This document shows positions 32,154 through 42,534 of a stretch of DNA of 64,000 nt, piece by piece. The translations under genes and the position numbers were made by a program. Positions within the stretch are counted from its first letter, which is position 1; each line of letters starts with the position of its first letter. The stretch spans positions 1 to 64,000 of the forward strand of contig NW_013546667.1 of assembly GCF_000760515.2 (NCBI RefSeq), read 5' to 3'. The notes under the pieces were generated by a model. The model ran no database searches. It was given only the letters and a program-made list of their open reading frames with translations, and was not told where the DNA came from. The DNA comes from Mitosporidium daphniae. Taxonomy: Eukaryota; Microsporidia.

Positions 32154-34050
32154 ATGAATAGGACAGCTTTGTTTAGCTCAGCAACTGCTGTAACGGCAAT
32201 TGCTACCGCAGCGGCCCTGGTGATCGGCTATGCCATATATTTTGATTACAAACGCAAACAAGATAAAGGGCTGCAAAAGCGAATCAAGCAAGAAAAGAAC
32301 ATTGAAGCACACAAGCAAAAGAAAAAGACCGCAAAGGAAGGAAAAAGCAAAGGCAACAGCAAAAGCAAATCTCCCCAAAATGTGCTTTCCTCAAGCTCGA
32401 TTATTGAAATGATCCCAGAAATGGCACTTAGCATTGAGGAAATCTATGCACGGCCGCCTGCCGAGAGAGAGCGCATCTTTTATTCGCTACTTGTCAAGGG
32501 CGAGGAGCTTTTGTCGTTTAAAAGCGACGAGCCAAACCTGTCAAATTCATATACCGAAGCAGCGGTGGAATTATTTTTCAAGGCTATTAAAATGATCCCT
32601 AACCCTACCGAGCTTCTTGTTTCGCTTCGGCAGGTTCTTCCGAAGCCTGTTTTTAACGCACTTACCAAGCTCATCACAGAAGATGGCTTGAAGAGAATCG
32701 TTTCCTACTTCAAGTCGATAATTCCAACAAATTCGCCGATCACAATTGCTCCGAAGAAGCTCATTTTGGCTAATGGAGAGATTGAACAGACGTGGGCCAT
32801 TTTTGCAACGAAGGATATCGAAGCAGGAACGGTCCTTTATGAGGAGAAGCCCGATGCTGCCTCATTGTATTTGCAATACACATCCAGTGGCAAGTTTTGC
32901 GACTTTTGCTTTAAAACTCTGGACCTTTCGCAAGTGGCATGTGACAAATGCCGTTGTTCATTGTACTGTTCAGAAGCCTGTCTGGTTTCAGCCAGGAAAT
33001 CGCACCACTCTAGCATTTGTGGAAATGAGGCGTTTGGCCGCTTGCTTGACATAGCTAAAAGGGAACACAGCGAGTATTCTCTGCTTGTCGCCAGATACCT
33101 TTCGGTGTTATGTTTTGAAGAAAAGGAAATTAAAGAGCAAAGAGAGCTTTCTAAAGAACCGCTCGCAGATAAAACGACGACGTCATCTCATTTCGAATTT
33201 ATGAAGCCCTTGTTGCTGCCTGTTCTCCCATCGGACGACAACATTGCCACATGTTTGAAGTCGCTATTTTCCGGCATTTCTCCCGACATTTTCGAACGTA
33301 CTTTTAAGTTTGCTTATTTTAGATTTGGACGACAATCGCTACTCTTCCATTAAGGGCACGCTTCTTTTCAATAGCATTGGCATTCCCCTTCCCGCGGGAT
33401 TTGACGATCAAGTCGATGCTAGCGTTGAATCTCCGGCCGCAAAAATACCCGATTTTTCACCCGCATTGTCTGATTTGAAGGAAAATTCCCTCTTGCAAAG
33501 TAATGATAACGCATCAACAAAAAGCGAGCATCAAAACAAGGGTGAAAAATTGCCAGCTCTTGCCGCACAAAAGGATGCCGACGAAGACGAATCATCCTGG
33601 GTCGACGAGTCGATTTCGACATCTTCCCCGGTAATCTTTGACTCGCCCGTTGTCGAAAGCATCAGCAACAACTCGTCCTCTTCTGATGATAATCAGGCCG
33701 AGCATTCGGTTGGTTCTGCCCAATCTTCGTCATCTATCTCAATCAATCAGCTACTAGAAAGATCAAGAAGCCCTCTCCAAAAATCCAAACTAATCGGACA
33801 CGGGTTATACCACATTTCGGCGCACATGCAGCACTCCTGTGATCCAAACACCTCTTTAGTGTTTCCACACAACAACAATTTCTTGAGAGTCTTTGCATCT
33901 CATCGTATTGAGAAGGGCGATGAGATTTGTATGTCTTACATCCCCTTATCAACCGGAATGTCATCGGCCGCCAGAAGAGCTGCACTTAAAGCCACCTATC
34001 ACATTGATTGCGCGTGTATTCTGTGCGAAGCTGACCTTCCTATGGCATAG
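32154..34050 (+). CDS. Fusion of a Tom20 domain with a MYND-SET (SMYD-like) methyltransferase
   Basis: Two exons, 623 residues; 25-nt intron at 33298-33322. Residues about 8-27 form an N-terminal anchor (LVIGYAIYF) followed by the basic DYKRKQDKGLQKRIKQEK segment, and residues about 100-170 carry the Tom20 core: LLVKGEELL, ELFFKAIKMIPNPTELL, SLRQVLPKPVF. This is the mitochondrial import receptor layout. In the same uninterrupted exon a MYND zinc finger follows (about 249-287: CDFC, CDKC, YCSEAC, H, C), and exon 2 adds the SET half with SAHMQHSCDPNTSL (about residue 550), GDEICMSYIPL and the post-SET cysteines CACILC. The linker is Ser/Asp rich. Either an outer-membrane-anchored methyltransferase or a bifunctional receptor; the domain calls are firm, the joint function is inference. 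Confidence 0.85.
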
Positions 34051-34172
34051 TTATCTTTAATAAATATCCGAAACATCCTAGTGCCTAATTATCAGCATTC
34101 GACGATGAGACACATGTCATTTTCACTGGTTCTATTTTTAAATCAATTCTTTCGCAAGCTTCGTGGGATCCG

Positions 34173-34412
34173 TCATTTATCAGCGCGCGCTAGCTCTGAA
34201 TGCGGAGGCCGCTCCTCTGGCTCCGCTGTTGCCTCCTGGTTGGCAAGGAAACTAGGTTTAATAAACGGGATTTCATACATCAAAGCATGCTTATTGGCTA
34301 AATTTTGGAGTCTATTTGAATTCTCTGCCAAGGTTTGCATCTTTTGGTAAATAGAATATTGCATTGACTGCAATTCAGCAAGCTTTTTTTCAAGAGGCTC
34401 GTAGTTGGGCAT
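34173..34412 (-). CDS. Small coiled-coil protein, possibly DASH subunit Hsk3-like
   Basis: A single-exon protein of 79 residues. Residues 5-45 form one amphipathic helix (EPLEKKLAELQSMQYSIYQ then LAENSNRLQNLANKHALMYE), the remainder is a Pro/Glu-rich tail. The helix with LQxLANKHAxMY resembles the short kinetochore DASH/Dam1 subunit Hsk3, which is 60-90 residues of coiled coil, but low-complexity helices match many families. A TTTAAATTTA box lies about 40 bp upstream of the ATG and may also serve the divergent gene at 34493. Confidence 0.45.
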   Translation of the reverse strand: MPNYEPLEKKLAELQSMQYSIYQKMQTLAENSNRLQNLANKHALMYEIPFIKPSFLANQEATAEPEERPPHSELARADK

Positions 34413-34492
34413 CCTGGCGCTGGGGCAAGGGCAGGGTGATAGCTACGCTAAATTTAAACTTTATTTTTGGCGGATTTGGACCGTAATTTTTA

Positions 34493-36123
34493 ATGCCTGC
34501 TTCGCATCGGCCTTTGGGCTTTGGCGATGACCAGCCATATTTGTGCAAATACTCCGTATTTTGGAGTGAAAAGTGTAAATCGGACGCGAAAAAGAGCTTC
34601 GACTCGAACGATTCCTACATTTCGTTTGCAACGTCCTACTTGATCAAAATTGCCATGCTTTTGAATGAATTTTCTTCGGCCTATTTGTGGAGCATTGGAA
34701 AGTTTAATCTTTGCCTCGATCCAGAATCGTCTGCGTGGGAAAATATTTGCTTGGTTGGAAAATACTTTACATTTTCGCTGATTGACGACGCTAAAATATG
34801 GATCATCATTGTGAAGACCCTTTTGCACGTTTCAAAGGCACTTCCAGAGCTTATCATAAGGTTGGCGTGTTTATCTTTAACCGCTCTAGTGTGCAGGATA
34901 ATTTTTATGGAGATTTGCTATTGGTTACGTGCGGATCTATGCTTCCATCCTGGGTTAAGAGCGACGAAATATCCATGAACAGGACTTTTATTTCGGCTGG
35001 CAAATTCCACTTTATTTCCAAAGAGCTTATTTCGTCAAAAAAAAGGGTCCCACTGAAAGATGCACTGGCCGCTGTTTCCTCTCCAATGACCATTACGTCC
35101 ATGAACAGGGAGATGTGCTCCATTCTGGACAATTTATTAGCCTCCTCTGATGTGTATCTTGATTCTATCCTGCAAAGTGGTAAGCGGTTATATCCCATTG
35201 CTCTTCCAAGGAAAATTGCCGGCATTTTATTAGAAAATCCGTCTCTCATTGCAGTTACATGTGACACCTATAACTCAAATGTCCACAAGGTCTCTGTAAA
35301 AGAATTCTCCAAAATAACAAAGCAACATCAAAGCTACTTTGAGCCGGAGGAACCCGTTAAGGTTCTCCTTCCGTTGACAAAAAAGTGTTTTGCTCTATTA
35401 GACAGCCAACAATTACCTTTATATATTTCGGAAAGTCAAGATTTGTCATCCACGCTGGGGACAAAGCTAGCATGGGGTTACATGATCCTATTGGAATATA
35501 TTGACAAAAATTCAGGCGATTCTAATTTTACTGCCCCCTTTTCAGCTAATATTGAGGAAGCAGTAAAATATGCCCGTCTTCATTTGGATCAACAAGTCTC
35601 AACCAAAGAAGCTCTTGATGCTCTCCGCTATTTGGAGAGCCCTATCATTGTGGATTCCAATTTGATTCAAAAATCCCTTTCAGATGGTAAATTTGCTTGT
35701 TTAAACGAATCTGGTGACATGGAGCTCCAATTATGGGATGCTTTTTCAGAGGATGAACTTCGATCCTTAATATATGGACCCACTCATATGCAAGAGTCTG
35801 TCGCCGAAAATCAAGCAGGCGAAGATGAAGATGGAGATGATTTCTTTTTTACTTCTGACGAGGAAAATTCAGACGGGCTAGATTGCAATCAGGAATATGA
35901 CGAGTTTGAGGTTCTTGATACCCTTCTTCGAGATCCGGAGTTGCTTATGAAGGTTATCGAGAGATATTCGGCATCTGGAGAATCTTCAAAGGATCTCTTA
36001 TCAAAGCTCTCAAAATTGAAAATTGAGCAGGTGCAAGAACATACCCCCTCAGCTGATGAAATACCAAATAGCGAGGATTCTGATTCACAGTTGTCATCAA
36101 ATGACGATGCTTTTTCGGAATAA
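34493..36123 (+). CDS. Ecdysoneless/SGT1-family protein
   Basis: Two exons, 533 residues; the 29-nt intron is 34861-34889. The spliced product matches the Ecd/SGT1 family (PF07093): AYLWSIGKFNLCLDPE, DDAKIWIIIVKTLLHVSK, then NFYGDLLLVTCGSMLPSWV and MNRTFISAGKFHFISKEL (equivalent of the conserved LP-W and NRV-I-G-LH-I motifs), and a helical middle ending LGTKLAWGYMILLEYI. The C-terminus is acidic (about 440-533). Homologues act in splicing (Prp8 biogenesis) and transcription. The start follows TAATTTTTA. The usual early DNxGEFLL acid motif reads DNFYGDLLL. Confidence 0.85.
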
Positions 36124-36240
36124 ATTAAATTAAATTAAATTGAATGCTTTGTTAAATGCCTCGCTTTCCAGCCAATCACGTTCGGAATAAACTTTCAATA
36201 TAAACTGTGATTAGGTATTTTTTGTTACTAGGAGCCATTA

Positions 36241-38331
36241 ATGCAGGAAACGAAATGCCCGTCGCCGCATAAGACAGATGAAGAATTTCCGGAGGCTCAG
36301 GAAAGTATCGAAAATGCACTTGAAAAAAAATCGCACAGCGGGTCTTTGCTGTTAAATTCGCATCCCAGGGCAACGCTCCGAACTCTTAGTCTAAGCTCGT
36401 TTACACAAGCATGTTCCATATCTTCCGTCTCCATGATCCAAACAGTGTCAGAACCAGATGAACCGAGCATCGAGATATATCCCACGTCTAGTGATGTCTC
36501 CGAAATCCCTGCAATGCCAACACTTCCTCCCGAGCCTAATGGTAAAGGCAGTCTGGCTTGCGCCCGGTCCCCACTGGCATCCACCTCTCATGCAGAGTGC
36601 CAGCCCGAAGTTGAAGTTCAACATGCACGATTTGAGTGCACCCCACGCTCTGAGTTTACTGCGATTTCAAATAACTCGACCAGTGTCAACCCTTATGGGA
36701 CCAGAATTGGAAAAAATCACTCCAGCTACCTGTTGATGTATTACATGCTGACTGGAATTCGATCGGCTGTTTTGAAGGGAGAAGAAAAATACACACAAAT
36801 AGCGGCGCCTTCTTTTGAGGGAATCGACAAAAAGACATGCAAGAAGCGTGTCAAGCTTTCCCTTGAAAACAAGGAGACCACTGGCGGTTGCTGCTCATGT
36901 TCCAAACGAAAAAGTAGAGAATTCAGAGACTATGCGCCGATCGCTTTTAGGTTTTTGCGAAAGCAATTTTTCATCGATACTGAAGACTACCTGGTAAGTT
37001 GCGAATGCCATTTATTTCTGATAGACTTCCCTCACCCCTAGATATGTGCTCTCTGAATTGGGTAGCCCCGGGAGAAGTGGATCGTTTTTTTACTATTCCC
37101 ACGACTACCGATTTCTTATAAAAACCATTGGAAAGGTGGAGCATTCGTCCCTTCTCAGTTTGCTGCCAGACTATTGCGCACACGTCAAAAGGTTGGTTCA
37201 AGTTATTTTTATTTCGGTTTTAGATTTCCAAACACGCTCTTAACACGGTTTTTAGGTCTACATCGAATAAGTGGATTGCGGCCAGGGTCTCCGCCCATTT
37301 ATTTTGTTGTGATGGGAAATGTATTTCCACCGTCAAAGGACATCCACGAAATTTACGATTTGAAAGGATCTTTTCACGGGCGTCAAGTATCTGTTCGAAA
37401 GCTTACAAGATGCCCTAGAGAACCAAGAAAAGACCTTAATTGGTTGCGTTCCGGAAAGAAATTGCTCCTTTCGCCACGAAAAGCGGCACTTGTGATGACT
37501 CAATTGGAACATGATGTCGAGTTCCTTACTTCATGCAACATTATGGACTATTCGCTTCTTGTTGGCATCCACTCCATACAAAGAGGAAATCGAGAAAGGA
37601 TAAGAGATAAGGCGCTTTCTGTGTTTGAAACGGCGCCTATCGAAGAGGGCCACGCAAACCAGCCCGCTGATCGGGATTTGACGTCCTCAAATGTGCACCG
37701 CCATCACAAAAAGAACAAGCGGCGATACCCATCTTCCATTAAATCTGCATTGGTTGGGTTCGCTCGTCCCTTAACACAAGAGGACCCCATCTGCTTGATG
37801 GAGCAAAGTGATGATGCCGCAAATAGATCGGCAACCATCAACCAGCTGCAGCAATCCTCTTTGCCATCCTTTCACAACAGTAAGCACAACGCTCCTGCTG
37901 AGAGGTCCAATTTTGTATTCTACAGCGAAGAGGGAGGAATCCTCTCTGGAACAGAAGAAGCTTTCCGAAATCCCGTCACGGTAGCGCCAGAACGGCCAAC
38001 GGAAATTTATTATCTCGGAATCATAGATATTTTAACGCCATATTCGTGTAAGAAGCAAATTGAGCACGCCTTTAAGTCGTTTCGCTCTTCCAGCCTGTCC
38101 ATTTCGGCCGTATCCCCCGCTGTATACAGTCGCCGCTTTTTGGCGTTCATGAGAAGATGTGTTTTGAACCAGGAGAATAGCAACTCCTCGTCAATTCAAA
38201 CGTCAAAACAAATAGAAAAATATTTAACCCTTATGATCTCCCAGTCTGAATACGAGCTATCTCTTGCCTCATCCATGGTGACCTCTGCCGCTGTAAATAC
38301 AACAACAGTGCAGCCGTATCAGCAAAACTGA
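36241..38331 (+). CDS. Phosphatidylinositol-4-phosphate 5-kinase (Mss4-like)
   Basis: Makes PI(4,5)P2 at the plasma membrane. Three exons, 675 residues; introns at 36994-37024 (31 nt) and 37192-37223 (32). A Ser/Thr-rich N-terminus of about 155 residues precedes the kinase domain: MLTGIRSAVLKG, FRDYAPIAFRFLRKQFFI, ELGSPGRSGSFFYYSHDYRF (glycine loop), KTIGK, HVKRFPNTLLTRFLGLHRI, YFVVMGNVF, IYDLKGSFHGR, NIMDYSLLVGIHS (catalytic), and LGIIDILTPYSCKKQIEHAF, the activation loop. About 130 poorly conserved residues separate the last two blocks. Downstream lies a 10-copy pentanucleotide repeat. Confidence 0.93.
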
Positions 38332-38406
38332 TCGCCCAATTTTGGTAACTTAAACAAATTATGTAAATTGCGTATCTGAAAATGAAAGCACAAATTGATG
38401 TCTTCT

Positions 38407-38456
38407 AGCCCAGCCCAGCCCAGCCCAGCCCAGCCCAGCCCAGCCCAGCCCAGCCC
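38407..38456. repeat. AGCCC pentanucleotide microsatellite, 10 copies
   Basis: Ten exact tandem copies of AGCCC, 76 bp after the PIP5K stop codon and about 80 bp from the GMPP stop. It is a GC-rich island in an AT-rich spacer and the only sizeable perfect microsatellite in the window. Confidence 0.95.
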
Positions 38457-38534
38457 GCTCTAAGCCCTTTCTGCGTATAAACGTTTATTTCGGTCAAGTA
38501 TTCCATACCACTTTATTGATGAGATCGCTGTATT

Positions 38535-39769
38535 TTACATCACAATTCTTGGCTCAGTAATACTTGTCGAAATCTCTTTATGGGGAAGAATGCAGCCCCC
38601 ATTTATATAAACCTAAAATTATTGCTAAACAACACCAACTTCATCACCGACGATCACATCATCACCGAGGATGGAGATTCCCTCCACTCTGCTCCATCTT
38701 CCAACATGGGAGTTCCAGCCAATGATAGAGTTCTGCACAAAAGAATGGGACTTGATGTTGCATTTTTCAAAAATAACAGAGCGGGAGATTCTCACGCCAT
38801 CACCGATGGTGACTCCGGGACCAATGACCACATCTGGTCCTAATTTACAGTCAGCTCCTATCTTGGCTGTGGGATGCACAAGGATGTTTCCAACACAATT
38901 CAAGTCGCCCAGAGATTGTTTAGAAAGCTTTGGAGATAGGTGGTTTAAATACAGACCAGTTCCAGCAAGGTAATCTTTTGGCTGGCCCACGTCCATCCAA
39001 AATCCATCCAAATCAAAAGCATGTAGCTGCTCATCATACGCCATCAAGGGGAAAACTTCCTTCTCAATGGATGTCGGTTTTGGCTCAATACGCTGCAAAA
39101 TTGCCGGAGTGAAAAGATAAATCCCGGCATTAATTCGATTTGAGACAAACTCTTTCGGTTTTTCCACAAATTGGTCAATAAGCGTGGGCGAGGCTGCGTG
39201 TCCGTTTAATTGATCGCCGCCAAACGAAGGGCCATCGTGGTCGCTTTGATTGTTTGCGCGCGTAACTATCACGCCATATTTAGATGGCTCCTCGACTCGA
39301 GTTACCAAAATGGTGCCTTCTTTGCCGTGTGCTTTGTGGAACTCAATCTAATCTTGTAAAAAGGTGCCAAGCTACCATTTTGGCAAAAGGGAAATCGCAA
39401 ATGATGTCCGAGTTCAAGACAAAAAAGGACTCGTTAGGGGTTTCATTAAAAATGGCCTTCGCCAAGGCAAGAGGGCCTGCCGTGCCAAGCGGTTCGGTTT
39501 CCACGGAAAACGTAATTTTGACGTTATATTTAGACTCGTAGTCCTTCATATGGGCAACCATGATTTCAGGCCGATAGTTGACGGCAAGGATGATATCGGT
39601 CACGCCAACGGCAACCAATGCCTCGATTTGATGCAAAATCATGGGTTGATTGGCAAACGGAACCAGCGGCTTTGGAAGAGTAAGCGTGAGCGGACGCAAT
39701 CTGGTTCCAAATCCTATTACAGTTAGGCCTCTGAGAAAACGGACCTCCAACAAGAATTAATGCCTTCAT
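38535..39769 (-). CDS. Mannose-1-phosphate guanylyltransferase (GDP-mannose pyrophosphorylase)
   Basis: Makes GDP-mannose for N-glycans, O-mannose and GPI anchors. Four exons, 382 residues; introns at 39714-39744 (31 nt, unusual 5' site GTCCGT), 39348-39375 (28) and 38613-38639 (27). The first exon is 25 nt. Splicing gives [20 protein letters not shown] (nucleotide-binding signature with [12 protein letters not shown]), [25 protein letters not shown] and the hexapeptide-repeat C-terminus with [16 protein letters not shown] ending RIVM. Without removal of intron 3 the protein would end early and lose this conserved tail. Confidence 0.95.
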
Positions 39770-40039
39770 GGTAGTGTGTTTGTAGCGTGAAGAGTTTTGC
39801 GTTTGTAAAAGCTAAAAATTGATTTTATTTCATCAAACTTGCATTTTTTCCTTGATCTTTTTGATCCGGCTGTGATCCGCTACGACTTTGATTTGCATGA
39901 CACGGACCCTATTCGCCAACCCATCAAGTGATTAAACATACAGATCAGTTGAAATGTGGAAAGCCAATCAAAATTGGTGACAAGGTAGATTTATGTGTTA
40001 CATCATCAACTTTTTGTCCGCTCAAAAAGAAGCATAAAC
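39770..40039. other. Gap with unresolved short frames
   Basis: About 270 bp between GMPP and Gpi10. A plus-strand frame from 39901 to 40047 ends KIGDKVDLCVTSSTFCPL plus a lysine-rich tail, faintly like a mitochondrial uS17 end, and a minus-strand frame around 39840-39920 is rich in Lys and Ile. Neither could be joined into a complete gene. I claim none. Confidence 0.3.
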
Positions 40040-41646
40040 CTAAATGAGGCGCCAGGATCCAAAAACGGCAGCGAATTCAACATTTTGAGCTTCTAAAAAT
40101 GAAGGCAAAATCAATACCATCTTGTATGGTGTCAAAGCATCGGGGCATTTTGTGGCCAGAGATTCCCATGCCACGATAAAGTCATACACACAGGCATTGT
40201 CTGTAATCCATGTCCCAAGTTCAGAACAAGACAGTTGCTCTAAAGTCTGCCGCTCGTTTTTATTTCCCGGAAAAAGAGAAAATCTAAACATAAGCTGCAT
40301 ACGGCCTACCTATTTACATGGGGGAAATTTTTCAAAAACGGCGGTTCCATGTGGACATAGTCTAGTTTGGCCTCCGGTCGCAAGACGCCAGCATAAAGAG
40401 GTGCCGCGTGGGAAAAAAGAAAGAACACGCTTTTCGTGCCAACGATCTTGTTCAAGTGATCGGTGATGGCAATTCCAGCGGTCGAAAAGCCTCTGCAATA
40501 TAACACCGATACAATTGCCGAAATGGCAAACGAAGCCGATATAAAAATGGCTTTCTTCCGGTGAGTGATTTTTGTTGAGTGGTAAAAACGATGAAACCCG
40601 ATCCCCGTAATCATATTCATCATCGGGAAGATGGGCAGCAAAAAGCGCAACTCCTTGTGAGGCACCAAAGACAAAATACAAATAAAAGGCAGCATAAATC
40701 CGAACAAAGATCGATCACAGCTTACAGATCCCAGCACAAAAAAGGGTGCCAATGGCCCCAGTAGGATGGGAATCGCGCAGAAAAAGTACCAAAGCAGCGG
40801 ATGCGTCCCATAATACGAACTGACTCCCTCGTCTCCAAGATTGATGCAGAAAAAATTGTACCACGTCAAGAGCCACCGCTGATAGAACACAAAATCGACA
40901 AAAAGCCCCAGCCCAATGATGAGGCAACTAAAGGATTAATGCTATCAGTGGTCAGTGTACATTGTGAACACAGAAATCGTTATCATTCTCAGCATGTCCG
41001 TCTTTTCTGTGAGCTTGAAAAACAAGAGGACCCATGGAATGACCCAGAGAATGGCTAGTGTGGGCCGGATTAAGGTTCCTATGCCCACAATACATAGAGG
41101 AATAAACAACTTTGACACTTTGTCGCTGCCGCTCCATGGCCAAAAATAATATGCCAAAAGAGAGAGACATGCCTCGATGGAATTGGATGAGGCCCGTGTC
41201 GAGTATGTAAAATTAAAGTGCGATAGCAACGTGGTAAGTAGCGTCCAAGCTGCAACTTCGGCTCCATGATTATTGAGCGAAATGACGTAAATGAAATAGT
41301 CGGTGATGGCTGCAAAAACAGACATTACGACTCTCGGCGCGTATTTCTAGCACATTATGAAATCGAGAGTGGCTACCATTAAAAGAAAATTTTCTTCCAG
41401 CTTGAGCAGCCTTAATAAAGCGTATATTGGCGTAAATGCAAGCAAAGGAAAAAGTGACGATCTGCTTCCTTTGATCCATTCCCAAGTAAGGCCACGACCT
41501 TCGATCCGCGGATTGATCCAGTTGTAAGCGACCTCCATGGATTGCCAATATTCGTCTGGGTCGAGGTAAGAAGTAATAAAGATCGAATTCACAATGCGAA
41601 AGATCAAAATCGACAGAGCTATCCAATTGATACGGCACTTTTGCAT
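40040..41646 (-). CDS. GPI mannosyltransferase 3 (Gpi10/PIG-B)
   Basis: ER enzyme of family GT22 that adds the third mannose to GPI anchors. Four exons, 505 residues; introns at 41347-41376 (30 nt), 40928-40960 (33) and 40284-40309 (26). The lumenal catalytic loop is SYLDPDEYWQSMEVAYNWI, then GRGLTWEWIKGSRSSLFPLL. Later: APRVVMSVFAAITDYFIY, TRASSNSIEACL, RPTLAILWVIPW, the block YYGTHPLLWYFF and SLVPHKELRFLLPIFP (HKExRF signature). About ten membrane helices. An in-frame ATG at 41700 would add 18 residues. Confidence 0.9.
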
Positions 41647-41837
41647 CCGGAAAAATTGCAATAAAAGTGAAAAAAACCGTAAATTGTTCCTAATTCGCAT
41701 TCAGTTAAAAGCTTATCACGATTTTACTAAAACGCAGTGTTCCAATGATGGCGGTCTCCATCACATTGGGAATTTATCGGGTGCGTGGGAACTTTGACGT
41801 TGCTAAATTATCAATTATTTATTTTGTCAAATTCTTG

Positions 41838-42497
41838 CTAAATTGGAGCGAGCAAGGAGTATGCTAGTAGCGAACTTGAAGCCAGCATCCTGGACCAGAA
41901 GCGAGGCACATGTTTTCGAATCCAAAAAACGATCAGCAATACGAAAAAGAGGGTGGCACCTATCCCCATTGCCCTTGGATTTTTAAGCTTTGTGTTGAGT
42001 TTTTCTGCGAATTTCTCAAGGGACACGAAAAGTTGATTTCCTCTGATTGCCTCGACCCACCCTCCACGTTTGCCCGATTTTTGTTCGATTTTTAGACTGT
42101 AAATTTGATGAACCTTCTCGGATGGAGGCTCACCAAGCGCCCTTTTCATTCTCACATGCGTGAAATACTCTTCTTTGGCAACTCCGATTTGTGAATACCC
42201 ATCGACAAGGATAAGTAAATGCTTTTCAAACAACGCATCGGGCATCAGAGAGATTTTGTCTGAACATTTCAATTTGAAGAATATTTCCATATATTCGTCG
42301 AATTCCGGTAACAACTTGGATTCGGCAATTAAGCCAAATCCAGACAATACCGTTAAGTAGATGTCCAGAGCATGAAAAATGGATGAGTCGCCTAGGCTTG
42401 TGTCAATATTGCTTTCAAGCCACGATGGGAACGACTCCACGAGCGAAACGTGCTCCCCCTTTCTGTAGAGCACGTCAAAAGAGCTCGTTGATGACAT
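41838..42497 (-). CDS. Predicted tail-anchored membrane protein of unknown function
   Basis: A single-exon, 219-residue protein not recognised. The N-terminal 175 residues look soluble and helical (YLTVLSGFGLIAE, EYMEIFFKL, LLILVDGYSQIGVAK); a membrane segment (AMGIGATLFFVLLIVFWI) follows at about 180-196 with a second hydrophobic stretch at the C-terminus. The layout resembles peroxisomal or outer-membrane tail-anchored proteins such as Pex26, but this is a shape argument only. The start follows AAATTTAAAATTTG directly. Confidence 0.55.
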   Translation of the reverse strand: MSSTSSFDVLYRKGEHVSLVESFPSWLESNIDTSLGDSSIFHALDIYLTVLSGFGLIAESKLLPEFDEYMEIFFKLKCSDKISLMPDALFEKHLLILVDGYSQIGVAKEEYFTHVRMKRALGEPPSEKVHQIYSLKIEQKSGKRGGWVEAIRGNQLFVSLEKFAEKLNTKLKNPRAMGIGATLFFVLLIVFWIRKHVPRFWSRMLASSSLLAYSLLAPI

Positions 42498-42534
42498 CAA
42501 ATTTTAAATTTACAAATTTCAGCCATCTAGCTTT
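42498..42534. promoter_or_regulatory. 37-bp AT-palindromic divergent spacer
   Basis: Between divergent ATGs at 42497 (minus) and 42535 (plus). It contains CAAATTTTAAATTTACAAAT, an AT-only inverted-repeat block of the type recurring before starts in this window. Confidence 0.5.
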
